Below are positions 1 to 11,153 of a stretch of DNA of 64,000 nucleotides, piece by piece. The stretch is taken from positions 1,426,001 to 1,490,000 of the forward strand of contig OY969553.1 of NCBI GenBank assembly GCA_963700925.1, given 5' to 3'. The notes beneath the pieces were generated by a model, which saw only the letters and a program-made list of their open reading frames with translations, did no database searches and was not told the DNA's origin. The position numbers and the translations under genes were made by a program. Source of the stretch: CAWJMD01 sp963700925. GTDB taxonomy: Bacteria > Actinomycetota > Actinomycetes > Actinomycetales > CAWJMD01. Position 1 is the stretch's first letter. Each line of letters starts with the position of its first letter.

Positions 1-55
1 CACGCTGGTCCGCGGCTGCGTCACGGAGGTCCGCGTCCCGGTCGCGACCACTCAT
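1..55 (-). CDS. Hypothetical protein, N-terminal fragment cut by the window edge
   Basis: An ATG at 55-53 on the minus strand opens a frame that runs off the window, giving 18 residues beginning MSGRDRDADLRDAAADQR. A GGAGG ribosome-binding sequence lies about 6 bases upstream. The repeated Arg-Asp-Ala-Ala pattern is typical of charged helical N-termini of several actinobacterial signalling proteins, but too little is present to name a family. The start and reading frame are supported; the function is not. Confidence 0.45.
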   Translation of the reverse strand, partial: MSGRDRDADLRDAAADQR

Positions 56-198
56 GTCGGCCTCCACTCGTCCGTGAGCACACTACGCTCCGGCCCTCGG
101 CGAATGCGCACGAATGCACCGACCCAGAGCCTTCAAGGCGGACGCCGTCCCGCTCCCATGAAACAGCGCGAAACACAGCGAGCGACCCGCAATCGGCC

Positions 199-591
199 CT
201 AGCCGAGCCCTGACAGCCTCAAACCCGCTGCGCCAGTGGATGAGTGAAGGTGCCGCTGCAGGAACGCGAGCAGCTGGCGCCCTTCCTCCGTCGTGATGGT
301 TCCGGGTCCGCCGCAGTGACCGCAGACGACCCGGGTCGGCCCTCTGGGCATGTTCTGCTCGTGCCGCGCCTGCAGCTCGTGGAGCAGCTGCTTGAGCACC
401 GACTCCGTGGCCGCGGACATCTGGGTGAACAGGTCACGTCGCTCACGCTGCCAGGTCACCCACTCGTGGCTGTCGACCGATCCTTCGGCCCGGCACGTGG
501 GGCACGGCAGCTCGTACACGGGTGCCGACTGCCGGGACCCCGAGGCAGGCGCGTCCGCCAGTCCATCGGTGGAGTCCCCCCAGTTCGTCAT
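199..591 (-). CDS. Small zinc-ribbon protein with two CxxC motifs
   Basis: A 130-residue protein starting MTNWGDSTDG. A GGAGGG sequence precedes the ATG by a few bases, so this start is preferred over the longer open frame upstream. Two knuckles are visible, CPTCRAEG near residue 33 and CGHCGGPG near residue 90. They resemble the CxxCxGxG units of the DnaJ zinc-binding region and probably bind one zinc together. Between them lies a charged, probably helical stretch. The gene is transcribed divergently from the dikinase gene at 716. No enzymatic domain is visible. A role in protein or nucleic-acid binding is only a guess. Confidence 0.7.
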   Translation of the reverse strand: MTNWGDSTDGLADAPASGSRQSAPVYELPCPTCRAEGSVDSHEWVTWQRERRDLFTQMSAATESVLKQLLHELQARHEQNMPRGPTRVVCGHCGGPGTITTEEGRQLLAFLQRHLHSSTGAAGLRLSGLG

Positions 592-715
592 GCCCTCCAC
601 TGTGCCCCATCGGGCAGCTGTCGCGATCCTTGCGGCGGGTTCGGCCCGGTGGGTCGACCCAGTCGGTCGGCCGGCACATGGTGACAGGGCGGTCCCGGGC
701 TGCGAACCTGACGCG

Positions 716-3445
716 ATGACCAAGCTGGTGTACGAGTTCAGTGAAGGTGACAAGGACCAGAAGGACCTTCTGGGTGGCAAGGGGGCGAACCTCGCCGAGA
801 TGACGAGGCTCGGCCTGCCGGTGCCACCGGGGTTCACGATCACGACCCAGGCCTGCCGGTACTACCTCGAGCAGGGTCACCAGCCGGACCAGCTGCGGGT
901 GCAGGTCACCATGGCTGTGCGTCACCTCGAGGACGAGGTCGGCCGCCGGCTGGGTGACACGGTCGACCCGCTGCTGGTGAGCGTGCGGTCCGGGGCAAAG
1001 TACTCCATGCCGGGAATGATGGAGACGGTGCTGAACGTCGGGCTCAACGACCACTCCGTGGTGGGCCTGGTCGAGGCGTCGAAGGACGAGCGCTTTGCCT
1101 GGGACTCCTACCGCCGCCTGATCCAGATGTTCGGCAAGACCGTGCTGGGCGTCGAGGGCGAGGCCTTCTCGTCCGCCCTGGACGCGGCCAAGGAGCGCAA
1201 GGGCGTGCAGACGGACGTCGAGCTCGACGCCGAGGACCTTAAGCAGCTCGTCGACCAGTTCAAGAAGATCGTCCACGACCACACGGGTCGTGAGTTCCCG
1301 CAGGACCCACGCCACCAGCTCGACCTCGCCACCCGCGCAGTCTTCGACTCGTGGAACACCGACCGGGCCAGGCTGTACCGGCGGCGCGAGCGCATCCCGC
1401 ACGACCTGGGCACCGCGGTGAACATCTGCACGATGGTGTTCGGCAACCTCGGTGAAACCTCCGGCACCGGAGTCTGTTTCACGCGAGACCCCTCCACCGG
1501 GATGCCCGGCGTCTACGGCGACTACCTGGTCAACGCCCAGGGCGAGGACGTCGTCTCGGGCATCCGAAACACCCTGTCGCTGGACGACTTCGCCGAGGTC
1601 GACCCCGACTCCTACGCCCAGCTGCGCAAGATCATGCGCCGCTTGGAGACGCACTACCGCGACCTGTGCGACATCGAGTTCACCGTCGAGCGCGGCAAGC
1701 TCTGGATGCTGCAGACGCGCGTCGGAAAGCGTACGGCCGCAGCGGCTTTCAGGATCGCCACCCAGCTGGTCGATGAGCAGCTCATCACGATGGACGAGGC
1801 GCTCGAGCGAGTCTCGGGGTCGCAGCTGGCGCAGCTGATGTTCCCCCAGTTCGACGCCGGCGCCGAGCGCAAGGTGCTGACCAAGGGAATGGCGGCATCG
1901 CCGGGCGCCGCGGTCGGCAAGGTGGTGTTCGACTCCGCGACCGCGGTGGCGTGGACGGCTCGCGGCGAGCGAGTGGTGCTGGTGCGCAAGGAGACCAACC
2001 CCGAGGACCTCGAAGGCATGATCGCGGCGACCGGGATCCTCACCAGCCGCGGCGGCAAGACCTCGCACGCGGCAGTGGTGGCACGTGGCATGGGCAAGAC
2101 GGCCGTGTGCGGCGCCGAGAGCCTTCAGGTGGACGCGGCCAAGAAGGTGGCCCGCGCCGGCGGGGTGGACGTCGCCGAAGGAGACGTGCTGTCCATCGAC
2201 GGCTCGACCGGTGAGGTCTTCGTCGGCGAGCTGCCTGTCGTTCCCTCACCGGTGGTGCTGTACCTCGAGGAGGGGATCGAGAGCGCCCTGAAGGTGGTGG
2301 ACGAGGGCACGGCAGACCTCGTCCGCGCCGTCGACCGGCTGCTCACCCACGCCGATGGCGTCCGCCGGATGCGGGTGCGGGCGAACGCGGACACTGCCGC
2401 TGACGCCGACCGCGCCCGCAGGATGGGGGCGGAGGGCATCGGGCTGTGCCGCACCGAGCACATGTTCCTCGGCGACCGACGCGAGCTCGTCGAACGGGTG
2501 ATCCTCGCCGACAGCAGCCAGGAGCGCGAGGCTGCACTCGCCGCCCTGGTGCCGCCCCAGACCGAGGACTTCGTCAAGCTCCTCACGTCCATGGACGGGC
2601 TGCCGACCACGATCCGCCTGCTGGACCCACCGCTGCACGAGTTCCTGCCCGACAGAAGCGATCTGATGGTGAAGGTGGCGCTGGCGAAGGAGCGCGGGGA
2701 GCCGGACGGGGAGGACGTCCGGCTGCTGGCGGCCGTCGAGCGACTGCACGAGTCGAACCCGATGCTGGGACTTCGCGGCGTGCGGCTTGGCCTGACCGTG
2801 CCGGGCCTGTTCGCCCTGCAGGTGCGCGCGATCGCCCAGGCTGCCGCGCAGTGCGTCAAGGCCGGGGGCAACCCGGTGCCGGAGATCATGGTGCCGCTGG
2901 TCGGGTCGGTGATGGAGCTGCACCTGGTGCGCGACGAGGCCGACGACATCCTGGCCGAGGTCAGTGCCGCCGAGGGCGTCGAGCTGAACATCCCGATCGG
3001 CACGATGATCGAGCTGCCCCGCGCGGCGCTGACCTCCTTCCGCGTCGCCGAGGTCGCCGAGTTCTTCTCCTTCGGCACCAACGACCTGACCCAGACGACC
3101 TGGGGCTTCTCCCGCGACGACGTCGAGGCAGCGTTCTTCGCCGCCTACCTCGACAAGGGCGTCTTCACGGTGTCGCCGTTCGAGAGCCTCGACGTCGACG
3201 GCGTCGGCCGCTTGGTCGATATCGCGACCCGCGAAGGGCGCAACACCCGTCCCGACCTCAAGGTCGGGATCTGCGGCGAGCACGGCGGCGACCCGGAGTC
3301 GATTCACTTCTTCCACCGGACGGGGCTCGACTACGTCTCCTGCTCACCCTTCCGGGTGCCCATCGCCCGCCTCGAGGCCGGCCGAGCCGTCAGCGGCACA
3401 CCCGACCCCCGATCCGCCGACGACGACGAGATCCAGCGGGGCTGA
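716..3445 (+). CDS. ppdK: Pyruvate, phosphate dikinase
   Basis: This 909-residue cytoplasmic enzyme interconverts pyruvate, ATP and phosphate with phosphoenolpyruvate, AMP and pyrophosphate. It begins MTKLVYEFSEGDKDQKDLLGGKG, the usual N-terminus of the nucleotide-binding domain, which sets the start although no clear Shine-Dalgarno is present and the frame is open further upstream. The swivelling phosphohistidine domain carries GGKTSHAAVVARGMGK with the catalytic His at residue 451. The PEP/pyruvate TIM-barrel has GIGLCRTEHMF, FGTNDLTQTTWGFSRDD and the catalytic Cys853 in GICGEHGGD. Length and order of domains are standard. It stands alone and converges on the PIG-L gene, with stops 3 bases apart. 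No dedicated regulatory kinase/phosphatase gene is nearby. Confidence 0.96.
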   Translation: MTKLVYEFSEGDKDQKDLLGGKGANLAEMTRLGLPVPPGFTITTQACRYYLEQGHQPDQLRVQVTMAVRHLEDEVGRRLGDTVDPLLVSVRSGAKYSMPGMMETVLNVGLNDHSVVGLVEASKDERFAWDSYRRLIQMFGKTVLGVEGEAFSSALDAAKERKGVQTDVELDAEDLKQLVDQFKKIVHDHTGREFPQDPRHQLDLATRAVFDSWNTDRARLYRRRERIPHDLGTAVNICTMVFGNLGETSGTGVCFTRDPSTGMPGVYGDYLVNAQGEDVVSGIRNTLSLDDFAEVDPDSYAQLRKIMRRLETHYRDLCDIEFTVERGKLWMLQTRVGKRTAAAAFRIATQLVDEQLITMDEALERVSGSQLAQLMFPQFDAGAERKVLTKGMAASPGAAVGKVVFDSATAVAWTARGERVVLVRKETNPEDLEGMIAATGILTSRGGKTSHAAVVARGMGKTAVCGAESLQVDAAKKVARAGGVDVAEGDVLSIDGSTGEVFVGELPVVPSPVVLYLEEGIESALKVVDEGTADLVRAVDRLLTHADGVRRMRVRANADTAADADRARRMGAEGIGLCRTEHMFLGDRRELVERVILADSSQEREAALAALVPPQTEDFVKLLTSMDGLPTTIRLLDPPLHEFLPDRSDLMVKVALAKERGEPDGEDVRLLAAVERLHESNPMLGLRGVRLGLTVPGLFALQVRAIAQAAAQCVKAGGNPVPEIMVPLVGSVMELHLVRDEADDILAEVSAAEGVELNIPIGTMIELPRAALTSFRVAEVAEFFSFGTNDLTQTTWGFSRDDVEAAFFAAYLDKGVFTVSPFESLDVDGVGRLVDIATREGRNTRPDLKVGICGEHGGDPESIHFFHRTGLDYVSCSPFRVPIARLEAGRAVSGTPDPRSADDDEIQRG

Positions 3446-3448
3446 GAC

Positions 3449-4090
3449 TCACGGCTCGGCGTCGCGCCACAGTCCGAGCTCGAACGGCTCAGCGAGCCGC
3501 CCGGCACCTGCCAGGCGCATCCCCCAGTACTGGGCGCGATACAGCAGGAAGTCGGGGTCCAGGTACCGCCGGGACATGTCGCCCCGGTACACGGCGGCCG
3601 CGTCGAGCTTTGCCCCCATGTGCTGGGTGATGTCGATGAAGACGTTGGGACGGAACGTGTTGCTCGGAAAGGTGGGCTCCGCGAAGAGCATGCAGTGGAC
3701 GGTCGAGCCCCGCCGCTCGACCGCCTTGACGACCGCCTCGTGCACGACCCGGTGAGCTTGGTGCTGTGACTCCGCGACGCAGTGCGTGATGACGACGTTC
3801 GGCTGCGTTCGGTCGATGGCGGAGTCGACCTCCGAGACCACGAGCTCGGTCATCGGCACGTCCCCTCTGCCGGCGGCGAGCCCCGGACCCGCGGGCCCGA
3901 AGTCGGCGAGCGCGACCTTGGAGACCCCGAGCATCTCGCTGCACCTCTGCAGGTGCCGTCCGCGGCCTTGGCCCCCGGGAGACATCACCAGCAGGTTGGT
4001 GTGGTGCCCGAGACTGGCCCACCGCGTGAGCGTCCCGCCGATCGCGATCGTCTCGTCGTCGGGATGTGCCATCACCGCCAGCACGATCAT
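3449..4090 (-). CDS. PIG-L family deacetylase
   Basis: A 213-residue member of the LmbE/PIG-L zinc-dependent de-N-acetylase fold. The metal-binding motif AHPDDE sits at residues 8-13, and the second metal/catalytic histidines are in HQAHRVVHEAV near residue 110. Family members remove N-acetyl groups from amino sugars such as GlcNAc-inositol (MshB) or act in antibiotic and mycothiol metabolism. Nothing here singles out the substrate. The start has a strong GGGGAGG ribosome-binding site. At 213 residues it is shorter than MshB (about 290), which makes MshB itself unlikely. Confidence 0.88.
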   Translation of the reverse strand: MIVLAVMAHPDDETIAIGGTLTRWASLGHHTNLLVMSPGGQGRGRHLQRCSEMLGVSKVALADFGPAGPGLAAGRGDVPMTELVVSEVDSAIDRTQPNVVITHCVAESQHQAHRVVHEAVVKAVERRGSTVHCMLFAEPTFPSNTFRPNVFIDITQHMGAKLDAAAVYRGDMSRRYLDPDFLLYRAQYWGMRLAGAGRLAEPFELGLWRDAEP

Positions 4091-4214
4091 GTCGCCTCCC
4101 CGGTCATCGTGTCAGGGCAGCACACGGCCGGGGGCAGGTTCGCAGGATCACGCGTCACTCACCCGACACTCCAGACCTTCTGGACGCCGTGGCCGCCATC
4201 GCAGGGGGCGCGAG

Positions 4215-5183
4215 TCAGATCGTGATCGCGACCTTGCCGCGCACCCGTCCGGCCTCGAGGTGCCGCATGGCCTCCGGTGCCTGGTCCAGGGAGTAGGTGC
4301 GGTCGATGCTGGGCACGACCGTGCCGTCGTCGATCAGCGCCGCGAGGCGTTCGAGGTCGCTGGCCTTCTCCTTGCTGACAAGCGGGACGAGCCGCTGGCG
4401 CCCGAACGCCGACAGCACCGCCGCGCGCAGCATCCGGTCCATGCCTCCGGTCCAGCTGCCACCCTCCTCGCCGCCGACCAGGACGGCGGTGCCGCGCGGT
4501 GTCAGCGCCCGGCGCAGTCGCGACAGCTTCGGGTTGCCGGCGATGTCGAGGATCAGGTCGTACTGGTGCCCGGCGACGGCGAAGTCGTCGCGGGTGTAGT
4601 CGATCACGTGGTCTGCGCCGAGCGAGCGCACGAGATCGAGCTTGGCCGTGCTGCACACGGCGGTCACCTCGCCCCCGGAGGCCTTGGCCAGCTGCACGGC
4701 ATAGGTGCCGACCCCGCCAGAGGCGCCGATCACCAGCACCTTGTGTCCCGGCTGGACGCGGCCGGCGTCCACCGCCTGCAGTGCAGTCAATGCCGACACG
4801 GGCACCACGGCGGCCTGCTCGAAGCTGCTGCTCACAGGCTTGCGGGCCAGCTTGCCCTCCCGCGCAACGGCGTACTCGGAGAAGGAGCCCAGACCGATGC
4901 CGAACACCTCGTCACCGGGTGAGAAGCGCGTCACTGCCGACCCGACGGCAACGACCGTGCCCGCGAGGTCGATCCCGAGCACCGGGTTCCTCGGCCTGCG
5001 GATCCCGAACACCAGGCGGAGCAGGTACGGCCGACCGGTCATCAGGTGCCACACCCCTCGGTCGAGACCGGCCGCTGCCACGCGCACCAGCACCTCGTCG
5101 TCCGCTGCGACCGCGGGCCGCACCACCTCCGCCGAGCGCAACACCTCCGAGGACCCGTAGGTGTCCCGCACCAGCGCTCGCAT
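4215..5183 (-). CDS. NAD(P)-dependent alcohol dehydrogenase / quinone oxidoreductase-like
   Basis: This MDR-superfamily reductase of about 322 residues has a GroES-like N-terminal domain (GDEVFGIGLGSFSEYAV) followed by a Rossmann fold with IGASGGVGTYAVQLAK. The cysteines that bind structural and catalytic zinc in classical alcohol dehydrogenases are absent, so it is probably a zinc-independent enoyl/quinone reductase type. The start at MRALVRDTYGSSEVL matches the family N-terminus and is preceded by GGCGAGGTC. An open extension of 28 residues upstream would overlap the DUF4386 gene and lacks family similarity. It lies immediately downstream of that gene on the same strand, so it is probably co-transcribed and under the TetR operators. 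The substrate is unknown. Confidence 0.88.
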   Translation of the reverse strand: MRALVRDTYGSSEVLRSAEVVRPAVAADDEVLVRVAAAGLDRGVWHLMTGRPYLLRLVFGIRRPRNPVLGIDLAGTVVAVGSAVTRFSPGDEVFGIGLGSFSEYAVAREGKLARKPVSSSFEQAAVVPVSALTALQAVDAGRVQPGHKVLVIGASGGVGTYAVQLAKASGGEVTAVCSTAKLDLVRSLGADHVIDYTRDDFAVAGHQYDLILDIAGNPKLSRLRRALTPRGTAVLVGGEEGGSWTGGMDRMLRAAVLSAFGRQRLVPLVSKEKASDLERLAALIDDGTVVPSIDRTYSLDQAPEAMRHLEAGRVRGKVAITI

Positions 5184-5250
5184 CAGACCGACCTCGCCGC
5201 CCACGTCCGTCACGTCCTTCGTGTACTTCGTGTCCCTGACCATCGCGGAG

Positions 5251-6015
5251 TCACGCAACCTGGTCATGGTGCACCGGAAGGGTGATCCGGCGACCCCGGA
5301 TCACGAGCCACAAGGCCAGGGCCAGCTCACCGATGAAGGTGACCACGGAGATCTCGATCGAGGAACCCAGCACCGCGGCGAAGCTGTCGAACACGTAGCC
5401 GAAGCCGCCGAGAACCAGAAGGCCGCCCAGCACTCGCGGAACGTAGCCCGACGTGACGGCGAGGTAGCCGATGAGCAGCAGGTGGACGCCGAACAGGACC
5501 AGGCCGGCATCCCAGATGTTCTTGAACGTGGCGATCTCGAGCAGAGCCTGAGTCTGCGACTGGCCCGGGTCGAACGCCGGTGACCGGTCGTTCTCGAGCA
5601 GGGGAAGGACCCCTGTCAGCTGACTGATGGCCACCATGAACATGGCCGAGTAGGCGAGCCTGAACCAGGCCGCCAGCATCGAGATGGCTTTGTTGACTGG
5701 GGAAAAGACCCGGAACAGAGCCCAGGAGACCACGACGTCGAGAACGACCACGAGGAACAGGCTGGCGATCCCGAGGCGGAAGGCGCTTTCGGATCCCAGG
5801 ATGTCGGTCGCCGTTCGGGCTGCGTCGTCCGGTGTCACCAGCACCTCCAGCACGGCGAACTGGGTGACGCCGGCCAGGACCGCCATCACCAGCAAGGACA
5901 CTCCGGCGACCAGGCTCGCCGACCGGGTCGCCTTCGTGCCCGAACCCTCGCGGGTGTCGGGCGTTCTCACGCGTGGGTAGCGCTGCACGGACGGCTCGAT
6001 CGTGTGGTTCGTCAT
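5251..6015 (-). CDS. DUF4386 domain membrane protein
   Basis: A 254-residue integral membrane protein with about six predicted hydrophobic segments (from residue 32 onward) and the DUF4386 pattern, including the region around NIWDAGLVLFGVHLLLIGYL. The biochemical function of the family is unknown. The start has a GAAGGGGA ribosome-binding sequence. It is transcribed divergently from the TetR regulator at 6136, with three operator-like palindromes between them. It is followed on the same strand by the MDR reductase, so it is very likely the main TetR target. Confidence 0.85.
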   Translation of the reverse strand: MTNHTIEPSVQRYPRVRTPDTREGSGTKATRSASLVAGVSLLVMAVLAGVTQFAVLEVLVTPDDAARTATDILGSESAFRLGIASLFLVVVLDVVVSWALFRVFSPVNKAISMLAAWFRLAYSAMFMVAISQLTGVLPLLENDRSPAFDPGQSQTQALLEIATFKNIWDAGLVLFGVHLLLIGYLAVTSGYVPRVLGGLLVLGGFGYVFDSFAAVLGSSIEISVVTFIGELALALWLVIRGRRITLPVHHDQVA

Positions 6016-6040
6016 CTCGGGTCCCCTTCAGGGAATGGGG

Positions 6041-6084
6041 CGTACGATGTACGCGTACGGTGTACGTTACACGTACGGTGTACG
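6041..6084. promoter_or_regulatory. Triple 13-bp palindromic operator between DUF4386 and TetR genes
   Basis: Three copies of a 13-bp element occur at 6041-6053, 6054-6066 and 6072-6084. The consensus is CGTACGRTGTACG, in which the arms CGTAC and GTACG are exact reverse complements around a 3-bp centre. Copies 1 and 2 abut; copy 3 is 18 bp from copy 2. They fill the divergent intergenic region, so they are most likely the binding sites of the TetR protein encoded at 6136, repressing both directions. Confidence 0.8.
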
Positions 6085-6135
6085 TTCGTCAATCGGGCCG
6101 ACGGGCCGCCGCCGAAGGCGATGGAAGGACAGTGG

Positions 6136-6825
6136 ATGGCCGAGCGATCCGACGCCGGCGCAGGGCCGCGAACTCCCTGGACCAGGGAGCGCGTGCTGCG
6201 TGCAGCACTCGAACTCGCTGACAAGGGCGGCATCGAGTCACTCAGCATGCGCAAGCTGAGCCAGGAGCTCGGCGGCGGGGCGATGTCCCTGTACAACCAC
6301 GTCGCCAACAAGGAGGACCTGCTCGACGGCATGATCGACATCGTCTTCAGCGAGATCGAGCTGCCCTCGTCCGAGGACAGCTGGAAAACGGCCATGCGCA
6401 AGCGGGCGATCTCGACGCGAGCCGTTCTCTCGAGGCACCGCTGGGCCATCGGCCTGATGGACTCGCGGACGTCTCCTGCTCCGATGACGCTGCGGCACCA
6501 CGACGCGGTGATCGGGTGCCTGCGACGTGGCGGCTTCTCTCTCGAGCTGACCGCACACGCGTACTCGGCCCTCGACAGCTACATCTACGGGTTCGCGTTG
6601 CAGGAGCGCGCTCTACCGTTCGACACACCTGAAGAGACGGCGGAGATGGCGAGGGTGATGCTGCCGCTCTTCCCCTCCGACACGTACCCCCACCTTGCCG
6701 AGTTCACCTTGGAGCACGTCATGCGGCCCGGCTACGACTTCGGCGACGAGTACGAGTTCGGGCTGGACCTGCTACTCGACGGCCTGGAGAGGGCCCACGA
6801 GCTCGATCAGGACTTGGGCGCGTAG
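6136..6825 (+). CDS. TetR family transcriptional regulator
   Basis: A 229-residue repressor. The N-terminal helix-turn-helix is in the segment around residues 16-65 (RVLRAALELADKGGIESLSMRKLSQELGGGAMSLYNHV contains the recognition helix). The C-terminal half resembles the tetracycline-repressor-like C-terminal domain that binds a small ligand. The ATG at 6136 is preceded by GGAAGGA with 6-base spacing, better than the ATG at 6121. It is divergent from the DUF4386 gene and probably self-regulated through the triple operator. Its 3' end overlaps the convergent DHFR-like gene by 19 bp. Confidence 0.9.
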   Translation: MAERSDAGAGPRTPWTRERVLRAALELADKGGIESLSMRKLSQELGGGAMSLYNHVANKEDLLDGMIDIVFSEIELPSSEDSWKTAMRKRAISTRAVLSRHRWAIGLMDSRTSPAPMTLRHHDAVIGCLRRGGFSLELTAHAYSALDSYIYGFALQERALPFDTPEETAEMARVMLPLFPSDTYPHLAEFTLEHVMRPGYDFGDEYEFGLDLLLDGLERAHELDQDLGA

Positions 6826-7349
6826 CGCAGGTACAGCACCCCCGAGTCGAGGGCGGTGCTGGACAGCAGCTCCAGCGGAAAGGTGGTCGGGTCCTCGAAG
6901 AGCCTCTGGCCCTTGCCGACCGCGATCGGGTGCACCAGCAGGGCCAGCTCGTCGAGCAGCCCGTTCGCGAGCAGCCAGCGCGTGGTCGTGGCACTGCCGG
7001 ACATCGCGATGTCGCCGTCGTTCTCCTCCTTGGCCCGCCGAACCCCGGCGGCCACGTCGCCGGAGATGAGGGTCGTGTTCTGCCACGTCGCGTCCTGGAG
7101 CGTCGTGGACAGGACGTACTTCTTGATGCCGTTGATGTGGTCCGCGAACGGCACCTCCGGTCCCTGGGTCGGCCAGTAGGAGGACCACTCGTCGTAGAGC
7201 TTTCGCCCCATCATCATCGCGCTGCTCTTTCCCATGCCCTCACCGACGATGGCACCCATCGCGTCGTCGAAGTAGGGAAAGTGCCACTGGTCGGGCGCCT
7301 CGACGACGCCGTCGAGGGAGATGAAGAAGTTCGAGACGATCTTGCCCAT
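6807..7349 (-). CDS. Dihydrofolate reductase family protein (RibD C-terminal-like)
   Basis: A 180-residue NADPH-dependent reductase of the RibD C-terminal/DHFR-like fold, beginning MGKIVSNFFISLDGVVEAPD. This is the usual start of small actinobacterial members annotated as dihydrofolate reductase family. It also has MMMGRKLYDEW and DIAMSGSATTTRWLL at the expected places. Members are seldom true folate enzymes and their substrate is usually unknown. A GGAG ribosome-binding site precedes the ATG. It is transcribed alone. Confidence 0.88.
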   Translation of the reverse strand: MGKIVSNFFISLDGVVEAPDQWHFPYFDDAMGAIVGEGMGKSSAMMMGRKLYDEWSSYWPTQGPEVPFADHINGIKKYVLSTTLQDATWQNTTLISGDVAAGVRRAKEENDGDIAMSGSATTTRWLLANGLLDELALLVHPIAVGKGQRLFEDPTTFPLELLSSTALDSGVLYLRYAPKS

Positions 7350-7436
7350 GGCGTTTCTCCTCGCGGTTGGATGGGTGAGTCAGCAACCTAGACCGCAGGT
7401 CTCGAGAAAAGTCATCGCGCCCGAGTGTCCCTGCTG

Positions 7437-8471
7437 TCAGCGACGTGTTGCCGGGAAGTCTCGGTGGATGGCCTCGATGGTCTTCAGGACGGCGACCGCG
7501 TCGCGCGGGTCGACGGGAAGCGGACCACCGCGCAGCAAGGCGTCGGCCAGCTGCCGGTAGAACGGGGCGTAGCTGACGCTGCGGGTCGGCACCTTCTCCA
7601 GCGAGCCGTCGACGCCGAGCTGCCCCCATGACGACTCGGGCTCTTCGGCGAGCCCCGGGTCCTGGGGGCGTGCGCCGGACTTCAGCGCCGCCTCCTGTGG
7701 GTCGAGTCCCCACTTCGTGTACCCGCCCCGCGACCCGAGCACGTGGAACCGGGGCCCGACCTGGGCGGCGACACCATTCATCGACAGGTGCGAGATCACC
7801 CCTGAGTCGTGGAGCAACGAGACGAACGCGTCGTCGTCCGCGCCCCCGTCCGGGCGCTGGATGAGCAACTCGGCGTGGAGGGTCTTCGCCGGGCCGAACA
7901 GCTGAACCGCCTGGTCGATGAGATGCGTCCCGAGGTCGAACAGGATCCCGCCGCCCTGCGCCACGGTGAACCCTGCCTTCCACGCCTTGGTCTCAGTCGG
8001 CTTCCACCACTCGAACCGGGACTCGAACCGGCGCACCTCACCGAGCAGGCCCTCGTCCAACAGCGCACGCAGAGTGAGGAAGTCGCCGTCCCATCGACGA
8101 TTCTGGAAGACCGTCAGGGCCGTGCCGCGCCGATCCGCACGCTCGATGAGCGACTCCGCCTCCGCCGCCGAGGCGGCCAGTGGCTTGTCGACGAGAACAG
8201 CGAGACCGGCGTCGACCGCCTGACGCGCAAGGGGGGCGTGGGTGTCGGGCGGGGAGCCGATGACGACGAGGTCCAGGGAGTCGGTGCGGCCGAACAGGTC
8301 GTCCGTCGTCCCGACGACGCTGGCGCCGGGGTACTCCCTGGTCGCCTCGGCCGCCCGTTCGGCGTTTCCCGTCACGATCACGTCGAGGGAGAAGTCGTCG
8401 TTCGCGTGCAGGAAGGGGGCATGGAACACCTTGCCGGCAGTGCCGAACCCGACGAGTGCGGTGCGGATCAT
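7437..8471 (-). CDS. Gfo/Idh/MocA family oxidoreductase
   Basis: This 344-residue NAD(P)-dependent sugar/polyol-type oxidoreductase has an N-terminal Rossmann domain (ALVGFGTAGKVFHAPF, residues 5-20), the conserved DKPLAAS segment carrying the cofactor-adjacent Lys near residue 96, and a C-terminal alpha/beta domain with GGGILFDLGTHLIDQA. It starts 12 bases after the stop of the UvrA-like gene on the same strand and may be read through from it, though no functional link is obvious. The best comparison is with small-molecule dehydrogenases annotated as Gfo/Idh/MocA; the substrate is unknown. Confidence 0.9.
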   Translation of the reverse strand: MIRTALVGFGTAGKVFHAPFLHANDDFSLDVIVTGNAERAAEATREYPGASVVGTTDDLFGRTDSLDLVVIGSPPDTHAPLARQAVDAGLAVLVDKPLAASAAEAESLIERADRRGTALTVFQNRRWDGDFLTLRALLDEGLLGEVRRFESRFEWWKPTETKAWKAGFTVAQGGGILFDLGTHLIDQAVQLFGPAKTLHAELLIQRPDGGADDDAFVSLLHDSGVISHLSMNGVAAQVGPRFHVLGSRGGYTKWGLDPQEAALKSGARPQDPGLAEEPESSWGQLGVDGSLEKVPTRSVSYAPFYRQLADALLRGGPLPVDPRDAVAVLKTIEAIHRDFPATRR

Positions 8472-8483
8472 CTCGGGCCTCGC

Positions 8484-10909
<2,426 letters not shown>

Positions 10910-10913
<4 letters not shown>

Positions 10914-11056
10914 CGTGTCGCCAGCTCTCGGATGAGGCCGCCGGCGGGGACCGCGACGACATCGCCTGGCTCGATCTCACCGGCTTCGAGCTCTACGTCT
11001 GGGTCTTCGCTTCGGACCGTCGAGTCGTGGAGGGTCGCGTGAAAGGGGAGGCACAT
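10910..11056 (-). CDS. Small acidic ORF translationally coupled to the UvrA-like gene
   Basis: A 48-residue frame beginning MCLPFHATLHD and ending GGLIRELATR, strongly acidic in the middle. Its TGA overlaps the UvrA-like ATG in an ATGA arrangement, the usual sign of translational coupling. No convincing ribosome-binding site precedes its ATG, so a GTG six bases further upstream or leaderless translation is possible. No family was recognised. It may be a real small protein or a leader that sets expression of the ATPase. Confidence 0.45.
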
Positions 11057-11153
11057 GAGGGTCACGTTACGTGCGGTGTGGGGACCGGCGCTTCTCTGAT
11101 CCTGATCGGTTTGCCGGCTGGTGGCTGGCCCGACCATGCGCAACGATGCCCGG

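Noticed and set aside
443..2068. Long minus-strand frame opposite the dikinase gene
   Set aside because: Arg/His/Gly-rich low-complexity translation with no domain; the plus strand encodes intact pyruvate phosphate dikinase.
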